Assembly (NCBI GenBank): GCA_030691225.1
Contig: JAUYES010000008.1
Span: forward strand, 1 to 6,770
DNA length: 6,770 nucleotides
Direction of reading: 5' to 3'
DNA from: Holophaga sp.
Lineage (GTDB): Bacteria > Acidobacteriota > Holophagae > Holophagales > Holophagaceae
Within the stretch, counting starts at the first letter, position 1. Every line of letters starts with the position of its first letter. Made by a program: the position numbers and the translations under genes. This document shows, in pieces, positions 1 to 6,770 of this stretch. The notes beneath the pieces are model-generated. The model had not been told where the DNA came from and made no database searches. It saw only the letters and a program-made list of their open reading frames with translations.

Positions 1-3000
1 CCGGGTAAGAGAAGGTAGCGCGAGCATGCCTCTACTGCCCGTTGAGCGCGGTTTCCTCGAAGCAATCCCAAGGCGATGGCAAAGAGCTGATTGGGGCGCA
101 AATGCCCGTCGGGCGTGGCTTGACTGGCCGGAATCCCGCCGGGGGCCAGCAGGGTGTCGTGGCAGCACCCGAGTTTCTCGCACCAATAAAGCTCGAGGCT
201 TTTTTCGGCAAGCGTGGCGAGTCCGCCCCAAGAACCTTTGGGTTCCAGCCTTTCCAGCTGACGCAGAAGGCGAATCCAGAGGGCCTGGATTTCGATGGGA
301 TAGCCCTCGCGAGGGGTGCCAGCGGGGTAGTTGGTATCCATCCAGGTGAAATGGGAGGGACTCCAAACCAGTCCGGAAGTGGGGTCTGTTTTGATGCCAT
401 TGGGGGTGCCAGCCAGGAAGCCCGAAGCGATGGAAGCCAGCACTTCACGAAGGGTGCGCCCACCGGTTTCGGTCGCATAGAACTTGGGGCCAAAAAACGC
501 TGCGGCTTCCTCGCAGGCGAGGCCGAACCAGAGGGGCGCATCGGAGGTATCGCGATTCGCGGTGGAATCCGCCGAGAGCATATTGGGTAGGGTGCCCAGC
601 TTCTCCAGGGGTGCAAAGGTGAGGAGGATATCTTTCACTTCGTTGTGGAAGCCACCGGCTAACAGGCCTCGGCACGCAATGAGCGTGTCGCGACCCCAAT
701 CCAAGAACCAAGGGTAGCCCGCAATAACCGTGGACCCATGGCCACGGCGGGCAAGGAATTCCGACGACGCCCGATGGAGTTGCTTTGCGTAGGAACCCGA
801 AAAAGGTGCCGTCGCGCGGGGTTGATGTTTTCCGGATACGAGAGCGATTTCCTTCGAGCTCGGATCCGTGGGATCGGCGCAAAGCACTAGGCATGGGGAA
901 TTCGTGGGCGAAAGAGGCACTTCAAACCAGCCAGGACTCCAGGCATCGCCGTGATCCGTCATGCCACGGCTGGATTCCACCGAGTGCCGAAGCCCAAGGC
1001 TCCATTCCGGTTCGGGGTGAAAGGCCCCTGTGGTTGTCCAGGCCCGCAGGGTGCGGTCGGCAGTGGGCTCGAAGGCAAAGCCGGGGCGATCTTCCAAGGG
1101 ATGGGTGTGTTGGGTGAAATGGGCTTTGGATTCTTCGGTGGCAAGGGTTTCTTGGTGAAAGCTGCGGTCCTCGATATCCACGCGAAGCGTTAGCGACACC
1201 CGGCAATCGAGGGCCGGAATACTGGCGCGCTGGAAATTCAGGACGAGGCTATTGCGGTCCGGCAACATGCTGGCTGTGAGCCCAATTTCGATGGTGCGAC
1301 CATCGCCCGCACAGGCTCGGAATACCCAGCGGGCGTTGGGTCCCGGCTCGAAGCGCAGGAGATTACGACCATCCAAAGCCGTGATGAAACCATCGGCATT
1401 GACCCAAGCTCTGAGTCGTTTCGCCAACACATGGCGATCACAGGGAGTATCCGGGTGAAGATTGACGCCCAGCAGGCAGTCGTATTTGGAGTCCACGAAT
1501 CCTAGGTCGGCGTGGAGCCGAGCCATGCCCCCACGGCCATTAGTCAGAAGGGCCAAGCCGCGTGGAGCACCCGGCTCAAAGATGGCCATGGGTGGCAAGA
1601 GTCGCAGAGTACCCGAGGCTTGGCGACCTTGCTCGGTGAACCGATCAACCACCAATTCGACATCTTCTGAATGTCGACTGGAATGGCTTAATTCCCCGGG
1701 AGTAATTGCCGACATATGGCCGCCATCCCAGGGTGTCGAGCGCAAATGCAGCGGCCTTTTTTCGTGCCGCTGCAAGGTGATTTCAAATGGCGCGGGATCT
1801 TCCACCAGCACCCAATGATTCGGGGGAACGAGCATCACGCGATTGAGATCCTGGGCGCTCCATCGCAGCACAGGCGCATAGGTCTTAACGGCTTCGGCGT
1901 CCAAAAAGGCTTGAAGGAGATTCTGGGAAACGGCGGAAGGCTCCAGGCGAGGCAGGGCGGCTAGAAAGCGGCCGGGATCCTGGGCCGCGAGCTTGGCCAA
2001 TTCGATCCAGGAGCAGGGCCCGAGTCGCTCGGCAGCATGGATTTGCGTGATATGGCGATAGGCCCATTCGGCTTGGGCGCGGCGATCGCGGTAGGCATCA
2101 CCAAAGAGTCCGCGAGGCGCTGAAGTGGCTGCCAGGCAATAGCTTGCTCCGGGTGGCAACTGAACGGAGACGGTATCGAGGCCGTTCCGTTGAATTGTCG
2201 GAAAGTCCTGATCCAGCAACTCGATGCGCGGGTCGCCCAGCTTGGCCCAAAAATTGGCATCCAGTTCGATGGTTTGAGGTGAATCCACATCCAGGTTCAC
2301 GAGTACCAGGCAACGATCCAGGCCTTCGGCGGAATGACGATCCAGGGCTAAAACAAGGGAATCTTCCGCGCTGACGCGAAGCACTTCCGCGCCATCAAAA
2401 AAGCAGGGATGATCTCGAAGCAGACGATTCAGGCTGCTGAGTTCGGGCATGAGATTGGGTTCGGAATCCCAGGCCAGCCCGCGGGATTGGTGCACATCGA
2501 TCTTTTCCTGGGCCAACCATTCCACTCCCGAGGTGAAGGCGAAGGCGCCACAGGTGCTGGAGAGCGCGGAGAGCCGATTGCGCAGCAGCGACCATGCGGC
2601 GCTGCGTTTTGCCAGGCGCTCGTTGTCATGGGTCTCACTGTAATGAACCAAGGGGCCCACGCGTTCGGCCTGCCGAAGGGCATGATCGAGGTAGCCCGAA
2701 ACTTCCCGAGGCGAGTAGTTCTGAAACAGTTCCGAGTAGGCCCATTGCATGCCGCCTTCGGTGAGCAGTGCTTCCGTGGCCTCCCAGGCGCCTCCCAGGC
2801 CTTCGAGAAGAAATACGGTATTGGGGAATTCATCCCGTACCCGTGCAATCAGGTACTGCCACGCCGGGACAGGAACCATGTAGCCAGCATCGCAGCGGAA
2901 GCCATCCACACCGCGGCGGCACCAGGTGAGTAGCGCTTGGGCGGTGGTCTCCCAAAGTTCGGGATGGCGATTGTCCAATTCTACGAGATCGCCCCAGGTG

Positions 3001-3884
3001 ATACCCCACGCACCGGGACTATGAAAGGTGCCATCGTGGCCGCGCTTGAACCACTCGGGGTGCTCCTGCATGAGCCGCGAGCCCCAGCCCGTGTGATTGA
3101 TTACGATATCGAGAAAGACCTGGGCGCCTTGCAGATGAGTGGCATAGGCCAATTCCCGGAACTGGTCTTCGGCCGTAGTGCGCTGATCGAACTCCACCAG
3201 GGCGGGATCGATTCCTGCGAGATCGAGTTGAGCGTATGGGCTCCCAAAACGGCCCATTCGTGCATAGGTGGTTGGCGTTGGGCCCAAGGGCAACAGATGA
3301 AGAATGCGACACCCCAAGGTGCCTACGATATGGGGTATGCATGCCGCCAGGTCGCGGAGCTTTCCCGAAGGAGGCACCACCGTAAAACCGCTGTGATCCA
3401 GATCCACCAGCTGAGCTTCCAGAGATGGGTTTTGCGTGGAAGCCTTCCAGCGACTGCTGCCGAACATGCGAGGAAAGGCACAGTAGATGGTATTTCCTGT
3501 GCGCAAATGATTGGGGTGAACGGAAATGCCTGCATCCTCACCTTCGGGCCAATGCTGCCGTCCCGAGGGATCCATGCAATAGGCCTTGCATCGGAAATAG
3601 CCCACCTCGCAAAGGGGTATGTCGAGCTCCCATCCATCCGCTGTGGGCTGCATGGGGATATCTCGCCAGGAAGCGCCAGCAAAGGTGCTGGCCTCGGCCG
3701 AACTGCCGCCAGCGAGGGCGATGACCTCGCTGCGCATGCGATCCGCGCGGGTGAGATTGGTGCGAAGCAGGCCATGCCAGTGGCTGGTGCCCGGCGAGGG
3801 ATGCTCCAGGTGGAATCGGATACGGTCCCCTGCATAGCGGACAACACGGCTGCCGGGGACGGGATTCATGGAGGGACGATGCAT
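1..3884 (-). CDS. GH13-GH133 fusion glycogen debranching enzyme (3' end beyond window)
   Basis: Predicted cytoplasmic enzyme that trims and debranches glycogen or other alpha-glucans. The frame is open from ATG at 3884 to base 1 (1294 codons, no stop), so the C-terminus is missing. Residues 1-125 look like a beta-sandwich. Residues about 165-500 are a GH13 barrel with region I FLDIVINH (257-264), region II GFRCDAG with nucleophile D332, region III FLLEG with acid/base E361, and region IV ETHDNE with D420. Residues about 500-587 resemble the GH13 C-terminal beta domain, and 588-770 are an unassigned linker region. About 770-1000 matches the bacterial debrancher N-terminal domain (TNGRGG at 781, YDCLLG at 801). 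From about 1035 onward is the amylo-1,6-glucosidase catalytic domain (GYPWFLDWGRDT at 1056, NRDTSDAPLWF at 1110, PREGYPIEIQALW at 1191, RPNQ at 1263), which probably lacks its last 100 or so residues. The start is uncertain: no good ribosome binding site precedes 3884, and in-frame ATGs lie at 3869 and 3989. Both activities are inferred. Confidence 0.9.
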   Translation of the reverse strand, partial: MHRPSMNPVPGSRVVRYAGDRIRFHLEHPSPGTSHWHGLLRTNLTRADRMRSEVIALAGGSSAEASTFAGASWRDIPMQPTADGWELDIPLCEVGYFRCKAYCMDPSGRQHWPEGEDAGISVHPNHLRTGNTIYCAFPRMFGSSRWKASTQNPSLEAQLVDLDHSGFTVVPPSGKLRDLAACIPHIVGTLGCRILHLLPLGPTPTTYARMGRFGSPYAQLDLAGIDPALVEFDQRTTAEDQFRELAYATHLQGAQVFLDIVINHTGWGSRLMQEHPEWFKRGHDGTFHSPGAWGITWGDLVELDNRHPELWETTAQALLTWCRRGVDGFRCDAGYMVPVPAWQYLIARVRDEFPNTVFLLEGLGGAWEATEALLTEGGMQWAYSELFQNYSPREVSGYLDHALRQAERVGPLVHYSETHDNERLAKRSAAWSLLRNRLSALSSTCGAFAFTSGVEWLAQEKIDVHQSRGLAWDSEPNLMPELSSLNRLLRDHPCFFDGAEVLRVSAEDSLVLALDRHSAEGLDRCLVLVNLDVDSPQTIELDANFWAKLGDPRIELLDQDFPTIQRNGLDTVSVQLPPGASYCLAATSAPRGLFGDAYRDRRAQAEWAYRHITQIHAAERLGPCSWIELAKLAAQDPGRFLAALPRLEPSAVSQNLLQAFLDAEAVKTYAPVLRWSAQDLNRVMLVPPNHWVLVEDPAPFEITLQRHEKRPLHLRSTPWDGGHMSAITPGELSHSSRHSEDVELVVDRFTEQGRQASGTLRLLPPMAIFEPGAPRGLALLTNGRGGMARLHADLGFVDSKYDCLLGVNLHPDTPCDRHVLAKRLRAWVNADGFITALDGRNLLRFEPGPNARWVFRACAGDGRTIEIGLTASMLPDRNSLVLNFQRASIPALDCRVSLTLRVDIEDRSFHQETLATEESKAHFTQHTHPLEDRPGFAFEPTADRTLRAWTTTGAFHPEPEWSLGLRHSVESSRGMTDHGDAWSPGWFEVPLSPTNSPCLVLCADPTDPSSKEIALVSGKHQPRATAPFSGSYAKQLHRASSEFLARRGHGSTVIAGYPWFLDWGRDTLIACRGLLAGGFHNEVKDILLTFAPLEKLGTLPNMLSADSTANRDTSDAPLWFGLACEEAAAFFGPKFYATETGGRTLREVLASIASGFLAGTPNGIKTDPTSGLVWSPSHFTWMDTNYPAGTPREGYPIEIQALWIRLLRQLERLEPKGSWGGLATLAEKSLELYWCEKLGCCHDTLLAPGGIPASQATPDGHLRPNQLFAIALGLLRGNRAQRAVEACSRYLLLP

Positions 3885-3987
3885 GGCAATCCGATGCTGA
3901 GGTAATACCTGTTTCGGCGCGGGCAGCCTCCAGTATGAATGTGGACTGTCCAGACGGCGTGTGACTGAATTGTGAAAGAATGAAGTC
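3885..3987. promoter_or_regulatory. Divergent intergenic region between debrancher and exporter genes
   Basis: This gap of about 103 bases separates the two head-to-head genes and should hold promoters for both directions. I see no strong sigma-70 pair on either strand. A GGAGG on the minus strand (3931-3927) is about 43 bases from the ATG at 3884, too far to serve it, and no usual start codon lies at the right distance. On the plus strand GAAAG (3974-3978) sits 9 bases before the ATG at 3988 and is a weak Shine-Dalgarno candidate. The minus-strand frame stays open through the whole gap to an ATG at 3989, so the limit of this region depends on which debrancher start is real. Confidence 0.5.
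3942..3952. repeat. Small perfect palindrome TGGAC-T-GTCCA, possible operator
   Basis: The 11 bases TGGACTGTCCA form a perfect inverted repeat with 5-base arms around a single T, placed near the centre of the divergent intergenic region. The symmetry does not extend to the flanking bases (G on both sides). Its position would suit a regulator controlling both directions, but arms this short can arise by chance, and no second copy was noticed nearby. Confidence 0.2.
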
Positions 3988-5772
3988 ATGGCAGATTCTG
4001 CAAATACATTCTTTCAAAGTGACCAAGTGGACCAGCAGCCCATGCGCCATACGCTGCTTTTTCGGTTGATCAGCTATTTGAAACCCTACTGGGGCTCCTT
4101 GATTTTATTATTGCTGCTCATGGCTGCGGGGGCGGCCTTGGAAGTATTGCCCAGCGAATTTACGCTACGCCTCATCGATCATCACTTGGCGAAGGGCAGC
4201 CTGACCGGTGCGGGCCCCTTGGTAGCGGCGTTTTTTGGATTCCTGGCCTTGGCTTTTTGTGTCCACATCACCCGTTACATCCTGCTGGGGTGGGTGGGAC
4301 AGATGGCCATGCTCGATCTGCGGATGCAGCTCTTTTCGCATCTCATGCGCCGCAATACTCATTTCTTTCACCGAAATCCCGTAGGGCGCCTGATGACGCG
4401 AGTTATCAGCGATGTGCAAAACCTGAATGAAATGTTTTCATCGGGCTTCGTGGCCATCGTGGGCGATGCCCTATCGCTGCTGGCCATCATGATTTGGATG
4501 TTCAGCAAGCACGTGGGCTTGGCTGCCGTGGCGCTGGGGATCATGCCTTTCCTCCTCATTGCCACGGAGATTTTTCGGCGCCACGCCGGTGATGCCTTCC
4601 GCGAAACGCAGGGACGCTACGCGGCAATCCAAGCCTATTTGCAAGAGCAGCTCTCAGGGATGAGCCTCGTGCAACTCAATGGCCAAGAGACCCGCAGCCG
4701 CTCGGTATTCCAGGATCTGAATCAAAAGTATCTCAAGGCCTTTGTGCGGACGATCTTTGCCTATGCGGTGTTTTTTCCGGTGGTTGAGCTCATCACCAGC
4801 GCCACCCTGGCGGCCCTAATCTTCTACGCCGGATTCAAATTAAAGAGTGGTGCCCTGACGCTTGGCCTACTGTTGGCCTTCATTCAGCAATCGGGGCGCT
4901 TCTTTCGTCCGATTCGGGAATTGGCCGAGCGCTATAACGTGATGCAGACCGCCATGGCCTCAAGTGAGAGGATTTTTCGGCTATTGGATAACCGAGACGA
5001 AATTCCCGAAAAAACCGATGCAAAGCCCGCCAGTTTCCAGCAAGAAATTCGTTTCGAAAACGTTACCTTCGCCTACGAGGAAAAAGGCCGGCAGGTCGTT
5101 CAGCTGCTTTCCGGTGCAATTCCCAAGGGGCGACGGGTGGCCGTCGTGGGTCATACGGGGGCAGGCAAGAGCACCCTCATCAATTTGCTGATGCGATTTT
5201 ACGATGTGGCAGAGGGTCGAATTTTGGTGGATGGCGTGGACCTGCGGGACCTTCGCCTCAAGGAATTGCGCGGCTTATTTGGGTTGGTGTTGCAGGATGT
5301 CTTTATTTTTTCGGGCAGCCTGGAAGACAACATCCTGCTCGGAAGGCCCAAGGATGTCCGACGCCTTGGCCTAGTGCTCGAACAGAGTCAGCTTGAAGAC
5401 ATGGTGGCCCGATTGCCGGAGGGTTTGGAAACCCAGGTGGGTGAGCGAGGGCAGAAGCTTTCTGCCGGTGAACGTCAATTATTGGCCTTTGCTCGCATGC
5501 TCTACGAAGAACCGGCCATTTTGCTGCTGGATGAAGCCACGGCCAACATTGATAGTGAGACCGTGCACAAGATTCAGTCCGTCATCGAGCGTGTGAGCCA
5601 TCGCCTGACGACCTTCACCATCGCCCACCGCCTTAGCACCATTAAGGATGCCGATGAAATCTGGGTCATGGATCAGGGAAAGCTGATCGAGCGGGGTACC
5701 CACGATCAGCTGGTGGTCCAAGACGGTCATTACGCCAAGTTGGTTCGGCTTCAGTTTGAGGGGCAAGCATGA
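3988..5772 (+). CDS. ABC exporter, fused permease and ATPase (MdlB/YheH-like)
   Basis: An inner-membrane ATP-driven exporter half-transporter of 594 residues, the usual length. The N-terminal part has about six membrane segments (about 36-56, 76-101, 151-173, 176-195, 253-281, 289-300) with the type IV exporter layout. The ATPase domain starts near 353 and is complete: A-loop Y363, Walker A GHTGAGKST (388-396), Q-loop Q436, signature LSAGE (491-495), Walker B ILLLDE with catalytic E516, D-loop ANID (519-522) and switch H547. The LSAGE signature and EATANIDSE wording resemble MdlB/YheH-type multidrug or lipid exporters. The substrate cannot be read from the sequence. Relatives often work as heterodimers, but no partner gene is adjacent; with every ATP-site motif canonical, a homodimer is possible. 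The start at 3988 has a weak GAAAG upstream; Met19 (4042) is an alternative. The stop overlaps the next start (ATGA). Confidence 0.95.
   Translation: MADSANTFFQSDQVDQQPMRHTLLFRLISYLKPYWGSLILLLLLMAAGAALEVLPSEFTLRLIDHHLAKGSLTGAGPLVAAFFGFLALAFCVHITRYILLGWVGQMAMLDLRMQLFSHLMRRNTHFFHRNPVGRLMTRVISDVQNLNEMFSSGFVAIVGDALSLLAIMIWMFSKHVGLAAVALGIMPFLLIATEIFRRHAGDAFRETQGRYAAIQAYLQEQLSGMSLVQLNGQETRSRSVFQDLNQKYLKAFVRTIFAYAVFFPVVELITSATLAALIFYAGFKLKSGALTLGLLLAFIQQSGRFFRPIRELAERYNVMQTAMASSERIFRLLDNRDEIPEKTDAKPASFQQEIRFENVTFAYEEKGRQVVQLLSGAIPKGRRVAVVGHTGAGKSTLINLLMRFYDVAEGRILVDGVDLRDLRLKELRGLFGLVLQDVFIFSGSLEDNILLGRPKDVRRLGLVLEQSQLEDMVARLPEGLETQVGERGQKLSAGERQLLAFARMLYEEPAILLLDEATANIDSETVHKIQSVIERVSHRLTTFTIAHRLSTIKDADEIWVMDQGKLIERGTHDQLVVQDGHYAKLVRLQFEGQA
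5758..5763 (+). promoter_or_regulatory. Ribosome binding site GAGGGG for the ThiE-shikimate kinase gene
   Basis: GAGGGG lies inside the last codons of the exporter gene, 5 bases before the ATG at 5769. That ATG overlaps the exporter stop as ATGA. The site and the overlap together fix the start of the downstream gene and point to translational coupling. Confidence 0.65.
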
Positions 5773-6770
5773 ATCCTGGCGTTCTGAATTTGCCCCCGCT
5801 GTACCCAATTACAAACGCCAACAGTTCCGTGTCGCTGGCCGACCAAGTGAGTCGGCTCGGCGCTGCCGGGTTTCCTTTGGTGCAGTTCCGCGGCAAGCCC
5901 TTGGATGCCAAGGCGCAATGGCTGCAGCTTCGCCAAGCCTTGATGGAATCAAAAGCCAACGGTGGATGGCCCCAGATCTGCGTGAATGATCGGGCCGATC
6001 TCGCGGTATTGGCAGCCCAGGAAGGCTTGCCCCTCTGGGGTCTGCATCTGGGGCAAGACGATCTTCCTCCCAAAGATGCGCGTAGTCTGCCTGGGATGGA
6101 GACCGTTCATATAGGAACCTCCACCCATGAAATGTGTGAATGGATGGCTGTGGATGCTGCCTGCGATCATGCGGGATTAGGACCGTTCCGGGCCACCTTG
6201 ACCAAGGGCGATCATGCCGAGCCCATCGGCCTCGAAGGGCTTCGAGTCGGCTGCACGACCCTCCGTTCCCGAGGGTTGGCACCGGTGGCCATCGGCGGTT
6301 TAACGATGAAAGATGCCGATTCCTGCTTTGAGGCTGGGGCTGAAAGCTTGGCGATGATTGGGGAAATCGAGCGATGCGAGGAGCCAAGAGAGCTTCTGTG
6401 GAGTGCCCAATTGGCCCGATGGCGGGCCCGCAAGCCCCTTGATCGTCGTTTGGGTCTTGTTTTGATTGGTGGCAGCGGATGCGGAAAATCCACTCTGGCG
6501 CATGCCCTAAGTCATCGAATGATATTGCCGCTCGCTGATTTGGATAGCGCGGTGGAGGATCATGCAGGCACACCTATTTCACGAATCTTTGCCGAAAGTG
6601 GAGAAATGGCCTTTCGCCAAATGGAAGAAAATGTCTTAGCAACGCTGCTTCTAGCTCCCACGGTTATTGCCTTGGGAGGTGGCGCCTGGGAAAGCGAAAG
6701 GATTCGAAATCAGGTTCGGAGTGCCGGATTCCAGGTGCTTTGGATCAACGAAAACCCTTCAGAAACATGG
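5769..6770 (+). CDS. Thiamine phosphate synthase-shikimate kinase fusion (3' end beyond window)
   Basis: The frame runs 334 codons without a stop to the window end. Residues about 10-210 are a ThiE/TenI barrel, which in ThiE joins HMP-pyrophosphate to thiazole phosphate. The ThiE binding pattern is kept: QFRGK (Q39, R41, K43), CVNDRAD (N73, D74), HLGQDD (D98), GTSTH (S118), GPFRATLTK (T143, T145, K146), and AIGGLT (175-180). TenI tautomerases usually lack several of these, so ThiE activity is favoured. After a short linker, about 228-334 is shikimate kinase (shikimate to shikimate 3-phosphate with ATP): Walker A GGSGCGKST (234-242), DLD (257-259), FRQME with R283 and E286, and ALGGG (301-305). 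The ATP lid and the C-terminus are cut off. The gene overlaps the exporter stop by 4 bases and has GAGGGG upstream. Domain assignments are firm; dual activity is inferred. The kinase half would be named aroK/aroL if separate and the barrel thiE. Confidence 0.9.
   Translation, partial: MNPGVLNLPPLYPITNANSSVSLADQVSRLGAAGFPLVQFRGKPLDAKAQWLQLRQALMESKANGGWPQICVNDRADLAVLAAQEGLPLWGLHLGQDDLPPKDARSLPGMETVHIGTSTHEMCEWMAVDAACDHAGLGPFRATLTKGDHAEPIGLEGLRVGCTTLRSRGLAPVAIGGLTMKDADSCFEAGAESLAMIGEIERCEEPRELLWSAQLARWRARKPLDRRLGLVLIGGSGCGKSTLAHALSHRMILPLADLDSAVEDHAGTPISRIFAESGEMAFRQMEENVLATLLLAPTVIALGGGAWESERIRNQVRSAGFQVLWINENPSETW

Noticed and set aside
42..590. Plus-strand open frame of 182 codons near the window start
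   Set aside because: Same antisense register; it lies over the conserved GH133 catalytic motifs on the minus strand.
32..616. Minus-strand frame of 194 codons
   Set aside because: It is in a different frame from the debrancher and is rich in Pro, Ser and Arg as expected for an out-of-frame reading of a GC-rich gene; the true frame carries the GH133 motifs.
2409..2933. Plus-strand open frame of 174 codons
   Set aside because: Same codon-opposite register as above, lying over the GH13 catalytic region II to IV coding sequence; no family resemblance.
1..3884. The left half as a decayed or frameshifted gene region
   Set aside because: Reading the minus strand from 3884 gives a single frame without any stop and with all domain motifs in order, so the gene is intact as far as the window shows.
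2937..3905. Plus-strand open frame of 322 codons opposite the debrancher gene
   Set aside because: Its codons lie exactly opposite the debrancher codons. In this register antisense stops need TTA, CTA or TCA on the coding strand, which are rare in this gene, so long antisense frames arise for free. The translation has no recognisable motif, whereas the minus strand has full GH13 motifs.
3900..3935. A promoter for the debrancher on the minus strand using TATTAC as a -10 box
   Set aside because: TATTAC occurs in GGTATTACC just upstream of the start, but no -35-like hexamer is found at 16-18 bases, and the element would lie too close to the start unless the message were leaderless.
5809..6573. 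Minus-strand open frame of 254 codons opposite the ThiE-shikimate kinase gene
   Set aside because: The translation is Arg/Pro/His-rich without motifs, while the plus strand encodes unmistakable ThiE and shikimate kinase signatures over the same bases.

Overview
The window holds two divergent transcription units from a moderately GC-rich bacterial chromosome. Three genes fill almost all of it, and two of them run off its ends. No RNA gene, mobile element, CRISPR array or convincing terminator was seen. The organism cannot be fixed from this sequence. The gene styles would suit an environmental Gram-negative such as an acidobacterium, but that is a guess.

Left part (1-3884, minus strand): one uninterrupted reading frame of at least 1294 codons, still open at base 1. 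It joins a complete GH13 alpha-amylase-type domain, with all catalytic residues present, to a bacterial-type glycogen debranching module: a GH133 N-terminal domain followed by most of the amylo-alpha-1,6-glucosidase catalytic domain. It is most likely a two-activity debranching enzyme (glucanotransferase or alpha-1,4-active half plus 1,6-glucosidase half). This layout recalls the eukaryotic glycogen debrancher rather than the usual single-module bacterial one.

Middle (3885-3987): a gap of about 103 bases between the two divergent genes. It should carry both promoters and contains a small palindrome.

Right part (3988-6770, plus strand): a full-length homodimer-style ABC exporter of 594 residues. 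By a 4-base ATGA overlap it is coupled to a gene encoding an unusual fusion: an N-terminal thiamine-phosphate-synthase (ThiE/TenI) barrel followed in frame by shikimate kinase. This second gene is cut by the window end inside the kinase domain. Both halves keep their known binding motifs, so the protein may serve thiamine and aromatic amino acid biosynthesis at once.

The ThiE-shikimate kinase fusion and the GH13-GH133 fusion are the two points that most deserve a second look. There is no obvious functional link between the left gene and the right-hand operon.
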